Below, one piece after another: positions 35,901 to 45,148 of a DNA stretch of 64,000 nt. A program made the translations under genes and the position numbers. The notes beneath the pieces are model-generated. The model searched no databases, had not been told where the DNA came from, and was given only the letters and a program-made list of their open reading frames with translations. Each line of letters begins with the position of its first letter. The first letter of the stretch is position 1. Origin of the DNA: Spirosoma telluris (GTDB lineage Bacteria > Bacteroidota > Bacteroidia > Cytophagales > Spirosomataceae); assembly GCA_003259005.1 (NCBI GenBank), contig QLII01000001.1:7679001-7743000 (forward strand), in the 5' to 3' direction.

Positions 35901-36272
35901 ATGAGAAGCACACGAGATTTTCTGACCGGCATTATAACTGGCGTTGTTATTGGCCTGTTAACAGCCCCCCGTAGCGGCAAAGAAACACGCGAAAAACTGA
36001 CTGAAGAAGCCAGCAAACGTACGGGCGATTTAAAAGACCAGTGGGAGAAAGGTGTATCGCAAGTAAAAGAAGGGTATGAGCAGGCAATCAGCCAGGTAAA
36101 TCAATATACTGATAAAGCCAAAGAGCAATTCAACCAGTATAAAGATCAGGCACAGACCGCTTTTAATAAAGAAAAAGAACAGGCCAAGGATAACTATAAT
36201 GACAAAGTCGAAGAACTGGCCGATGATGCAAAATCGGGCGTTGATACGGCAAAGTCTTCGTTAAAAGCATAA
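35901..36272 (+). CDS. YtxH domain-containing protein
   Basis: 123 residues. The N-terminal glycine-rich membrane helix (DFLTGIITGVVIGLL) leads to TAPRSGKETREKL, the YtxH signature, then a long hydrophilic helix rich in K, E, Q and A with heptad-like repeats (KEGYEQAISQVNQYTDKAKE), resembling apolipoprotein or LEA-like helices. The longer tail sets it apart from its upstream paralogue. It may stabilise the envelope in stress; this is inferred from the family only. Confidence 0.85.
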   Translation: MRSTRDFLTGIITGVVIGLLTAPRSGKETREKLTEEASKRTGDLKDQWEKGVSQVKEGYEQAISQVNQYTDKAKEQFNQYKDQAQTAFNKEKEQAKDNYNDKVEELADDAKSGVDTAKSSLKA

Positions 36273-36576
36273 GTAAACGTACCTTATTGACTCAACGTCA
36301 CTGAAAAAAAACAGCGCCTGTCGGATTGTATCCGGCAGGCGCTGTTACGTTATGGGTTTAATAACCTTTTAATTTTAGTTTAAGAGGCCTTTAATTAGCA
36401 AAGGGGACTTTTGTAATGGCTCCTTTTTACTTGTTAACCAGGTAAAATCTATACTGCTTAGGTGCCGCAACACTATGAAAAAATACTCATTTGCTTTCGG
36501 TTACTTCTTGGTTCGCACTTGGTTGGGAAGTATAAGCGATACACTTACCACAAACTTAAAGAAACCGCCAGTTGAC
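36273..36576. other. spacer between ytxH and HlyD genes
   Basis: 304 bases holding the ytxH terminator (36310-36346) and the AT-rich region upstream of the adaptor gene. No extra gene is supported, apart from a possible longer start of the adaptor at 36475. Confidence 0.45.
36310..36346 (+). terminator. ytxH operon terminator
   Basis: AACAGCGCCTGTCGGAT (36310-36326) pairs with ATCCGGCAGGCGCTGTT (36330-36346) at 16 of 17 positions, with a 3-base loop and A-run before it. Confidence 0.8.
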
Positions 36577-37710
36577 ATGGCTGTCTTTACCAACCCAACC
36601 TTACCAATTCGGTCTGCACGCCAGTGGTTATTGGCCATTACAGTTGGGCTGATATTAGCGAATGGCCTGAGTAGCTGTGATAGTACAGCCCAAAAATCGG
36701 CAGAAACAACTCCTCCTACAGTGCGCCAGGAAACAAAGCTGCTGGCTACAGCAGCTTTCGATACGGCTAAATATGAGAATGCCCGCAATGAATTAAATTT
36801 AACGGGCAAGATTACCTTCAACCAGGATCAGGTTGTAAAAGTATTTCCGCTGGTAGGTGGCCATATCGAAACTCTGAAAGCTGATTTAGGGGACTATGTC
36901 AAAAAAGGACAGACGCTGGCGGTAATTCGGTCGGGAGATCTGGCGGATCTGGAGCAGCAGAGTGTAGAAGCCAAAGGCCAGTTATCTGTGGCACAGAAAA
37001 ATCTACAGGTGGCTGAGGATATGACTAAAGCAGGTCTGAGTTCACAGCGTGAACTGGTAGCGAGTCAGGAGCAACTGCTGGCCGCTAAAGGGGAAGTAAA
37101 CCGTGTGAGTGAACGTCGCCGGATTGTTGGCGGGACCGGAGCTGTTTATATTGTGAAGGCTCCCGTGAGCGGTTTCATCGTTGAGAAAACAGCATCGCAA
37201 GGCATGGAACTGCGCTCTGATGATCCTGAAAACCTTTTCACGATCTCGAACCTCGACCATGTTTGGGTATTAGCGAATGTGTATGAGTCTGACTTGGCGA
37301 ATGTAAAAGAAGGCGACCAGGCAACGATTACGACTCTTTCCTATCCTGATAAAATCTTTCATGGCCGGATCGACAAAATCTTTAATGTACTCGACCCCGA
37401 TAGCAAAACCCTGAAAGTGCGGGTCACACTCAATAATGCCGATTACCGGCTTAAGCCCGAAATGTTTGCCAATGTGAGTGTTACCTATGCGGGTCGTGAT
37501 AAACGGGTAGCCATTCCAGCCAATGCCGTCGTGTTTGACAAGAACCGCAACTTTGTGGTCATGGTTAATGATAAGAACCAGCCCCTTGTCCGCGAGGTAG
37601 ACATCTACAAGTCGATTGGAACGAAAACCTACCTGGCGGGTGGCCTGGCTCCTGGCGACCGCGTTGTTACAAACAATCAACTACTGATTTACAATGCGTT
37701 AGGGAATTAA
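36577..37710 (+). CDS. HlyD/MFP-type efflux adaptor lipoprotein
   Basis: 377 residues from ATG 36577 (MAVFTNPTLPIRSARQW), a basic n-region and hydrophobic stretch ending in the lipobox GLSSC; an in-frame ATG at 36475 is possible but would bury the signal. Barrel-sandwich and hairpin segments follow: VVKVFPLVGGHIETLKADLG with the biotinyl-lipoyl-like YVKKGQTLAVI, a coiled hairpin (EAKGQLSVAQKNLQVAEDM), and the beta-barrel (VWVLANVYESDLANVKEGDQ). It resembles CzcB-type adaptors of RND pumps. The RND pump and outer-membrane factor genes are not next to it, which is unusual. Confidence 0.85.
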   Translation: MAVFTNPTLPIRSARQWLLAITVGLILANGLSSCDSTAQKSAETTPPTVRQETKLLATAAFDTAKYENARNELNLTGKITFNQDQVVKVFPLVGGHIETLKADLGDYVKKGQTLAVIRSGDLADLEQQSVEAKGQLSVAQKNLQVAEDMTKAGLSSQRELVASQEQLLAAKGEVNRVSERRRIVGGTGAVYIVKAPVSGFIVEKTASQGMELRSDDPENLFTISNLDHVWVLANVYESDLANVKEGDQATITTLSYPDKIFHGRIDKIFNVLDPDSKTLKVRVTLNNADYRLKPEMFANVSVTYAGRDKRVAIPANAVVFDKNRNFVVMVNDKNQPLVREVDIYKSIGTKTYLAGGLAPGDRVVTNNQLLIYNALGN

Positions 37711-37739
37711 GTGAATCTATTGAACACAGATCGGGCCAT

Positions 37740-40700
37740 CTAATCTGTCTGTAAGCCAACCCCACCACCACCCGGTGTTTCGATCCGAATTCGTTCCAGG
37801 GCCTGCATGGCCCTGGTGAAAATGCCTGGTAGATTTTCTTTCTGACCGTTAGACGAAATTAACGTTTGGCGGCCCGTAGTACCCGGACTTCCCCATGAAG
37901 ACCATAGGGAGCTGCTGCCCGATGCTGACTCAGCAGGGTTGCCTGTACGGGTTCCAGAAACTCAATCTCACGAATGATACCATCGCCCCGCGCCAATGAC
38001 CTGACCCCCAGAACCTGTACGAATAGCGAACTGGTGTAATCTAACCGGATAGCGTCGTTCGAACTCTTCAGGATCAGTGAGTTTAGTATTGGTCATGTGC
38101 TGATGAACAGCCGAACGACCGTTTGCCCCCTCGGTAGCCCCAGCTCCTCCTCCAATGGTTTCGTAATAACCGAATTGACCATTGCCGAACAGAAAATTGT
38201 TCATGGTTCCCTGACTACAGGCAGCTAATCCAAGCGCCTTTAACAGCGTATCAACCAGCCGCTGGCTAACTTCGGTATTGCCACCAACCACCGCTGGGCA
38301 ACGCGATGGGTCGGCAGGAAAAACAGGGTTGAGAAAAGATGATTCGGGTAGCAGTAAGTCGACCGGGGCCATTAAGCCTTCGTTCAACGGTATATCACGC
38401 CCACACCATAGCCGTAATATGTACAAGACAGCACTATATAGAATGGAAATGTTGGCATTAAGATTATGCGGGTGCACACCCGATGTTCCCGTAAAATCAA
38501 ACTGGATATGGGGCTTGTCTGTATTCTCCGAAATCTGAATTTTCAGCCGAATCCTATGCCCATCATCCAACGATTCTTCGGCCTCATATACGTTTCCAGC
38601 TAACGGCTTCAGAACAGCTGAAATAGCCTCGGTTGCCGATTGCTGCAATCGTTTCATATAGTGCTGTACCGTGGTCAATCCATACTGGCTAACTAACTGA
38701 CGAAGCGCTAGTTCACCCGCTTTCAACGATGCCAGCGCGGCTTCAATATCTGCTCTGTTCTCAGCCAGTGCACGAGTTGGATAGGGTCCGTCCGTAAATC
38801 GCCTGGAGAGTTCATCCTCCCAGAGGAACTTGCCGTTTTTCACAATAAACAGTGGCTCTAGCACAACGCCCTCTTCCACCAATGATACTGCGTCGGGAGG
38901 CATTGATCCCGGGACTTTACCGCCGATTTCAGCATGGTGAGCCCGGTTAATGACGTAGCCAATCAACTCCTGTTTGTCCGTAAAAACGCCACTTAGCAAT
39001 GTAACGTCGGGCAGGTGAGAGCCGCCGTATTTCGGGTGGTTTGTGATGACCACATCGCCGGCTTCGAGCGTGGGCAGGGCAGCCAGCGTTAGACGAGCAC
39101 AAACGCCCAGACTGCCCAGATGAACCGGAATGTGTGGCGCATTGGCCACCAGTTCGGCATTGACGTCGAGTAAGGCACAAGAGAAATCGAGTCGCTCCTT
39201 GACGTTGACCGAGAAGGCGGTACGCTGCAACTGAGCACCCATTTCTTCGGCAATGGCCCGGAATCGCTGCGTAAAGAGTTCAAGCTGGATCACCTCGTTT
39301 GCTTCGGTCACTTCCTCTTCCTCAACATCAGCAATGTAATCAACCAGGGCATTTTTATTGGCCTGAACAACCAACCGCCAGCCGGGTTGAATGAAGGCAG
39401 AGGACGTTGTGTTCAGCAGCAACGCTGGTCCGCGAAAGGTGTCTCCTTCCTGTAGTTGCGTCCAGTCGTAAGCCGGGTAAGCCTCGGTTTGAAAAGTTGG
39501 GACAGCATGGCGATGGCTCATCGGTGCACTACTCACTGAATTATCAACCCCTACGGTGCTAACGATAACGCGGATACTCTCTACTTCGATAGGACGATTA
39601 GTAGGGAAGTGGCCGTAGAGTTTTTGGTATTCTTTTTTAAAGATATCAGCCATTTTGGCTACAGTGTATACGTCTGTATCCCAAGACCAATCGTCAAGAA
39701 GTTCAATCTCTATAGTCTGTTCCTGCCCCGCTAAACGTAAATACAATAGATAACGGTAGTTGACGTCTCCTAAGCCATTAGGTATATCTTCAATTAATTT
39801 TTGCCACGCTTCATGAGAAACTTCATCAATCCAATCCTCAAGTTTGCTATAAACATCATCCATTAGTAAGAGAACCGACCGTGACGAGATACGCTCAATC
39901 TGTGCCTGTCCGATGCCATATGCGCTGAGTAATCCACCATCGAAGGGTAAAATGAGTTGCTCCATACCCAGTAATCGGGCAATGGCGCAACCGTGGAGCC
40001 CGCCCGCACCGCCAAAGACGAGAAAACCATACTCTTTAGGATCGAAGCCGCGCGCTATTGAGATCTTACGAATCGCTCCGGCCATTGTTTCGTTGGCAAT
40101 TCGCTCAAAACCGCGTAGCAGCGTCAACGGGTCAGGTCGATTGCCGGTTTTCGCTTCAATCTGTTGCCTAACTTCCTCCAAAGCGGCCTGTGCTTTTTCA
40201 GGAAATACAGGAATACCAAACTGCTTTGGGTGAAGTTTACCTAATAGCAGATTCACATCGGTAATGGTCAACAAAAGCGGTTGGTCTGTGCCGGAAGCCC
40301 CATAGCAAGCCGGACCGGGAGTAGCCCCTGCGCTTTGCGGCCCAACCCGTAGCTGGCCAGACGTGGCACCGTGCCCCTCGAACCAGCACACTGAACCGCC
40401 ACCAGCTGCTACGGTTTCAATAGCCAGCGATGGTAATTGTAAATCGAATGGCCCAATTTTAGTCGTGAACCGATAGTCAACTCCCCCTGAATCCGGGCAA
40501 CATCGGTACTGGTGCCGCCCATATCGAGGGTTAATACGCCGGTTTTACGTTGACCAGGCTGGAGATTGGCCCAGACATCTGCCGCGCCAATAACGCCACC
40601 AGCCGGTCCACTTAATAGACTATCCTTAGGCTGGAACAGATCGGCACGAACCAACCCACCCGAACTGGTCATTATACGAACTGCTATGCCCCCCAGTTGC

Positions 40701-41587
40701 TGCTGAACATTATCCAGATAGGATCGCATGACGGGTGTCAGGTAGGCATCAACAACGGTCGTTTGCGTTCGAGCCACGTATTGAGGAGTGACGGAAACAG
40801 TAGTCGAAAGGGTGATATAGGCAAAGCCAGCCTGTGTCAGGGCATCACGCAATTGGCGTTCATGAACTGGGTTTCGGTAGGCATTCAGGAGCGATATCGC
40901 AATGGCATCTGGCTGTGCATCCTGCAATTGCCCAACCAGCTCAGTAATCGTCTGAGCCGATAATGCGGTCAGAATTTGTCCGTTGGCAGCCATACGCTCC
41001 TCCACCTCGATTACCGAATCATAGAGCACGTCGGCAGGAGGAATGGCGAGTTGAAACAGATCAGGACGTTGCTGGGTCCCGATTTTAAGTACGTCTTTAA
41101 ACCCTTTTGTAACGAGCAAAGCGACGCGTCCACCTTTTCGTTCGAGTAATGCGTTAGTGCCTTTAGTCGTCCCTAACCGCATTTCGAGGGGTGGAAATGG
41201 CTGGTTGATGGGTGTTTGGGTTAAGAGTCGGGCCGCTAAAACGGGGGCTTCTTCACCTGTGAAAAGTTCGACGGTGTGTAACGCGGTGGATGTTAGTAAC
41301 GCGGACATCCTGTCCGCAGGGTTCAATGCGGACAGGATGTCCGCGTTACCAAGCACTCCATCAACGCTCAGTGATTCTATCGTAAAGACCTCATCTGTCT
41401 CAATAACGCGGAGCTGGTAGCCATTAAAAATAGGGGCAGTTAACCAGGGAGCCACGAGTTTACCATCGATCAGCTGACCGCGCAGGCGGCTACTACTGAG
41501 CACTTTGGTTCGGTGTAGATTCCCAGTTGGGTCAAGGGCGAGACCATCCGTGAACGTGCCACCCGTATCAATCCAGATTTGGTACAT
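37740..41587 (-). CDS. hydantoinase/5-oxoprolinase HyuA-HyuB fusion (four frameshifts)
   Basis: An ATP-dependent cyclic amide hydrolase, most like 5-oxoprolinase. HyuA-type part: IWIDTGGTFTDGLALDP, GTTKGTNALLERKGG, and LDMGGTSTDVA. HyuB-type part: FRAIAEEMGAQLQRTAFSVN, NHPKYGGSHLPDV, GGNTEVSQRLVDTLLKALG. The chain is broken by four apparent single-base losses: near 40470, near 38000, at 37986-37989 and at 37891-37894. Repair restores AIETVAAGGGSVCWFEGHGA, GSGGQGHWRGGDGIIREIEF and a C-terminus ending TPGGGGVGLQTD, and yields 1283 residues, as expected for the fused type. Residues 80-97 are encoded by an inserted palindrome (41296-41349). Just downstream of a DeoR regulator gene on the same strand. 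Confidence 0.88.
41296..41349. repeat. in-frame palindromic element inside the hydantoinase gene
   Basis: Arms 41296-41317 and 41328-41349 are perfect 22-base reverse complements around a 10-base loop. Each arm is itself a palindrome with core GCGGACATCCTGTCCGC (7-base stem, 3-base centre). The element is 54 bases, 18 codons, and keeps the frame, encoding residues 80-97 (GNADILSALNPADRMSAL). Confidence 0.88.
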
Positions 41588-41590
41588 GGG

Positions 41591-42343
41591 TCAATTAATC
41601 AGCGTAATGCCTGCCTGCCGATAGGCTGCGACAACAGCAGGGTTCGCTTCGTTGTCGGTGATGAGTACATCAAACAGGCTTAATGGCGCAAAATAGAGGT
41701 ATTTGTTGGTTTCTAATTTCGATGAATCGCAGAGTAGATAAACTTTTTCGGTTTGTCGGGCTATTGCCATGGTTATGCTGGCTTCCTTTTCGCTGTTTGC
41801 ACTCAGCCCATGCGCCAGCGAAATACCATCTACGCCCATAAACGCCCGATTGGCACGATAGCGGGCTAGGTGCTCTTCGGCAATTAGGCCATGAACCGCC
41901 TGGCGCTCTTTGTCCACTTCGCCACCCACTAAATTAACGGCTACTTCGGAGCTCATTAGCTCAGCCACAATAGGTAGCGAGTTTGTGATGACCGTAATCC
42001 GTTTATTGCGAATAAAGGGGCAAAGCCGAAATACAGTGCTCCCACAATCCATGAAAATAACGTCGCCTTCCTGGATCTCCTGAGCGGCCAATTGACAGAT
42101 ATAATCTTTCCGCTCAGGATTAACGGCTGTCTTGTTTACAAATCGGTGTTTGTCGGTAGCCAGACTCACTTTCATAGCTCCTCCCCTCGTCCGGTATACT
42201 AGTCCAGAAGCCGCTAATTGAATCAAATCACGTCGAACCGTCATCTCCGACGTATGTAACAATTCGGCTAATTCACTCACCTCGACCGAGCCACGTTCTT
42301 CGACCGTTTGTACAATAAGATGCTTCCTCTGTTGGAAATTCAT
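41591..42343 (-). CDS. DeoR family transcriptional regulator
   Basis: 250 residues from ATG 42343 (MNFQQRKHLIVQTVEERG); the longer frame needs a TTG at 42367. The N-terminal DeoR helix-turn-helix (VEVSELAELLHTSEMTVRRD, then LIQLAASGLVYRTRGGA) precedes the sugar-isomerase-like ligand domain (FMDCGSTVFRL, TNSLPIVAEL, GLIAEEHLARYRANRAFMGV). Members repress sugar or nucleoside catabolic genes and respond to phosphorylated sugars. It ends 4 bases from the hydantoinase start, so the pair is an operon, and it is divergent from nudK with an A/C-rich repeat between (42371-42399). Confidence 0.88.
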   Translation of the reverse strand: MNFQQRKHLIVQTVEERGSVEVSELAELLHTSEMTVRRDLIQLAASGLVYRTRGGAMKVSLATDKHRFVNKTAVNPERKDYICQLAAQEIQEGDVIFMDCGSTVFRLCPFIRNKRITVITNSLPIVAELMSSEVAVNLVGGEVDKERQAVHGLIAEEHLARYRANRAFMGVDGISLAHGLSANSEKEASITMAIARQTEKVYLLCDSSKLETNKYLYFAPLSLFDVLITDNEANPAVVAAYRQAGITLIN

Positions 42344-42370
42344 GATCAATTCAGTTATTTTGATCAAAAA

Positions 42371-42399
42371 TAAACAAAATCAAACAATTTCAAACAAAT
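42371..42399. promoter_or_regulatory. three phased AAACAA repeats, candidate DeoR operator
   Basis: TAAACAAAAT (42371-42380), TCAAACAATT (42380-42389) and TCAAACAAAT (42390-42399) are direct repeats spaced 9 and 10 bases, about one helical turn. They lie between the divergent DeoR and nudK genes and overlap the nudK ATG. DeoR-type regulators often bind such direct repeats. Confidence 0.5.
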
Positions 42400-42976
42400 G
42401 AGTACAGGACGGGTACAAATAACTGAGGAGAAACTACTTTCTGACAACTGGTACATTCTGAAACGATTCACGTTTAACTACCTGGGAAAGAACGGCCAAT
42501 GGACTACACAACAACGTGAGGCTTATGACCGGGGCAATGGAGCTACCATTTTGCTGCATAATCCGCAAGCGGATACCGTTATCCTAACCTGCCAGTTTCG
42601 GTTGCCAACCTTTGTGAATGGAAATCCATCTGGCATGTTGATCGAAGCGTGTGCTGGTTTGCTCGATGACGACCATCCAGACGATGCTATTCGACGGGAG
42701 ATGGAAGAAGAAACGGGCTATCGAATTCAGTCGGTGCAGAAAATTATGGAAGCCTATATGAGTCCGGGCTCCGTGACCGAGAAGTTATTTTTCTACCTCG
42801 CCAACTACACCGCCGATACCGAGCGAAACGCCGGGGGCGGTATTGATGAAGAAGAAATTGACATTCTGGAATTGCCCCTTAGTCAGGCGATGGACATGAT
42901 TCAACGGGGTGAAATTATGGATGGTAAGACAATTATGCTGCTGCAATACCTGCGATTACAGCAACTTGTCAATTGA
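42398..42976 (+). CDS. nudK: GDP-mannose pyrophosphatase NudK-like Nudix hydrolase
   Basis: 192 residues. The Nudix box is present as G-x5-E-x7-REMEEETGY (AGLLDDDHPDDAIRREMEEE), preceded by the NudK/ADP-sugar pyrophosphatase pattern ILTCQFRLPTFVNG and followed by the MEAYMSPGSVTEKLFFYLA segment typical of the ADPRase/NudK subgroup. It should hydrolyse GDP-mannose or ADP-ribose to sugar phosphate and nucleotide. The start codon lies within the phased repeats shared with the DeoR gene, so repression by that regulator is possible. Confidence 0.85.
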   Translation: MSTGRVQITEEKLLSDNWYILKRFTFNYLGKNGQWTTQQREAYDRGNGATILLHNPQADTVILTCQFRLPTFVNGNPSGMLIEACAGLLDDDHPDDAIRREMEEETGYRIQSVQKIMEAYMSPGSVTEKLFFYLANYTADTERNAGGGIDEEEIDILELPLSQAMDMIQRGEIMDGKTIMLLQYLRLQQLVN

Positions 42977-43130
42977 GAATAATCACCTCTATTCATTGCT
43001 AAGCACCCAGATCTTTTTGAGTTATAGCCCTTTAGATACGGCTTTAGGCAAGTAAGATTATAGGATTCCTGTGTATTCACTGAATTATTTCGGAAATTCG
43101 ATGTTTTCCTGAAAGATAACTCAAATACTC

Positions 43131-45026
43131 ATGATTGAAAGACCCCTTACAGACTGGTTGCCTCTGACAATGAAAGAAGTCGAAAAAAGAGGCTGGGATG
43201 AAGTCGATATTGTGCTTGTATCGGGGGATGCATACGTTGACCACCCAGCTTTTGGCACCGCTGTGATTGGCCGAATTATGGAAAGTGAAGGGTTTCGGGT
43301 CGCCATTATTGCCCAACCCAACTGGAAAGACGATCTGCGCGATTTTAGGAAATTTGGTAAACCTAAATACTTTTTTGGGGTCACGGCTGGCTGTATGGAC
43401 TCGATGGTGAACCACTATACGGCCAATAAACGCCTGCGTTCCAACGACTCTTATACCCCCGGTGGCGAAGCAGGTTTCCGACCTGACTACGCGACCATTG
43501 TCTATACCAAGATTCTAAAAGAATTGTATCCCGACGTGCCGGTGTTGCTTGGCGGCATTGAGGCTTCGTTGCGCCGGGTAACGCATTACGATTATTGGCA
43601 GGACCGGCTGATGCCGTCCATCCTGGTCGATGCCGGTGCCGATATGCTGGTGTACGGCATGGGCGAGCAACCCCTTCGCGAAATCCTGAAACTGGTACAG
43701 AAAGGCGTACCCTTTTCGTCAATGCGGAACATCAACCAGGTGGCTTATATGCACGATGCCAGCACCGAACTGCGCGACTATAATAACTGGAATTCGGTTG
43801 AATTGGCGAGCCATGAGGTTTGCCTGGAAGATAAAATTAAATACGCAGCCAATTTTAAGATTGTCGAAGTTGAGTCAAATAAGTGGCAGGCCAACCGGAT
43901 TCTCCAACAAGTGGGTGACCAGATATTGGTCATTAACCCGCCCTTCAAAACGATGGAGGAGGCTGAGATCGACAAATCGTTCGACCTGCCCTATACCCGC
44001 CTTCCGCATCCGAAATACAAGAAACGAGGACCCATTCCGGCTTATGATATGATTAAGTTCTCGGTCAACATGCATCGGGGCTGTTTTGGCGGATGTAGTT
44101 TCTGCACGATTTCGGCTCACCAGGGCAAGTTCGTTGCTTCCCGAAGCGAAGCATCGGTACTGAAAGAAGTCGATGAAATTACGAAGCATCCGGAGTTCAA
44201 AGGATACATTTCAGATCTGGGCGGGCCGTCGGCTAATATGTATAAAATGAAGGGCAAAGATGAGTCGATCTGCGCCCGGTGCCAGAGCCCAAGCTGTATT
44301 CACCCGGTTATTTGCTCAAACCTCGATACATCCCACAAGCCAATGACGGAGCTGTATCGCAAGGTCGATGCCATGCCAGCTATCAAAAAGGCATTTGTGG
44401 GCTCAGGTGTGCGCTACGATTTGCTAGTCGATGATTTCAATAAAAATAATGCCGACGGGAACCACGATGAGTACATGGAGCAACTTGTCACGCGCCACGT
44501 ATCGGGTCGGTTGAAGGTCGCCCCTGAACACACGTCCGACGATACGCTGCGGGTTATGCGGAAGCCGTCGTTCAAGTATTTCAAACTGTTTAAGCAGAAG
44601 TACGACAAGATTCAGGAAAAGCATAATCTCAAACAGCCGCTGATTCCGTACTTTATTTCGTCACATCCGGGTTGTGAAGAGCAGGACATGGCCAATCTGG
44701 CGGCCGAAACAAAAGACCTGGGCTTTGAACTTGAACAAGTTCAGGACTTTACGCCTACCCCCATGACCGTGGCCGAAGTCATCTATTACTCAGGCGTTCA
44801 TCCCTATACACTTAAGCCCGTCAAAACGGCGAAAACCAGGGAAGAAAAACAGGCACAGAATAATTTTTTCTTCTGGTACAAACCTGAATACAAAAACTGG
44901 ATTCGGAATCGCCTGAACAAACTCAATCGACCCGACTTAGTGGAGCGGCTGCTGGGTAGTCCAAAGAAGGAAAACAGAGGGAAGCCTTCGTTTTTGGGAA
45001 ATTATTCGGGGAAGAAAAAACGCTAA
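43131..45026 (+). CDS. YgiQ family radical SAM protein
   Basis: 631 residues, a normal length for the family. An N-terminal B12-binding-like domain (DIVLVSGDAYVDHPAFGTAV) is followed by the radical SAM core with the cluster motif C-x3-C-x2-C at Cys317, Cys321 and Cys324 (RGCFGGCSFC). A later cysteine group (CARCQSPSCIHPVIC) and the C-terminal DUF3362-like region with QDFTPTPMTVAEVIYYSG are characteristic of YgiQ. The reaction is unknown. The gene is monocistronic and intact. Confidence 0.92.
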   Translation: MIERPLTDWLPLTMKEVEKRGWDEVDIVLVSGDAYVDHPAFGTAVIGRIMESEGFRVAIIAQPNWKDDLRDFRKFGKPKYFFGVTAGCMDSMVNHYTANKRLRSNDSYTPGGEAGFRPDYATIVYTKILKELYPDVPVLLGGIEASLRRVTHYDYWQDRLMPSILVDAGADMLVYGMGEQPLREILKLVQKGVPFSSMRNINQVAYMHDASTELRDYNNWNSVELASHEVCLEDKIKYAANFKIVEVESNKWQANRILQQVGDQILVINPPFKTMEEAEIDKSFDLPYTRLPHPKYKKRGPIPAYDMIKFSVNMHRGCFGGCSFCTISAHQGKFVASRSEASVLKEVDEITKHPEFKGYISDLGGPSANMYKMKGKDESICARCQSPSCIHPVICSNLDTSHKPMTELYRKVDAMPAIKKAFVGSGVRYDLLVDDFNKNNADGNHDEYMEQLVTRHVSGRLKVAPEHTSDDTLRVMRKPSFKYFKLFKQKYDKIQEKHNLKQPLIPYFISSHPGCEEQDMANLAAETKDLGFELEQVQDFTPTPMTVAEVIYYSGVHPYTLKPVKTAKTREEKQAQNNFFFWYKPEYKNWIRNRLNKLNRPDLVERLLGSPKKENRGKPSFLGNYSGKKKR

Positions 45027-45148
45027 GGTGCGCGGATGATTCCGCAAATGGAAGGCATAGCCGTTCGAAAAGGGAAAAGCAGAATTGACCTATAATTCGG
45101 TTATATTCGTGGCTGGCAGCAAACCTGTCAGCTATAAGCTATTCCTTT

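Noticed and set aside
37740..41587. Programmed frameshifting in the hydantoinase gene
   Set aside because: Four shifts in one gene and many similar ones elsewhere in the window fit lost bases in G/C runs far better than recoding signals.
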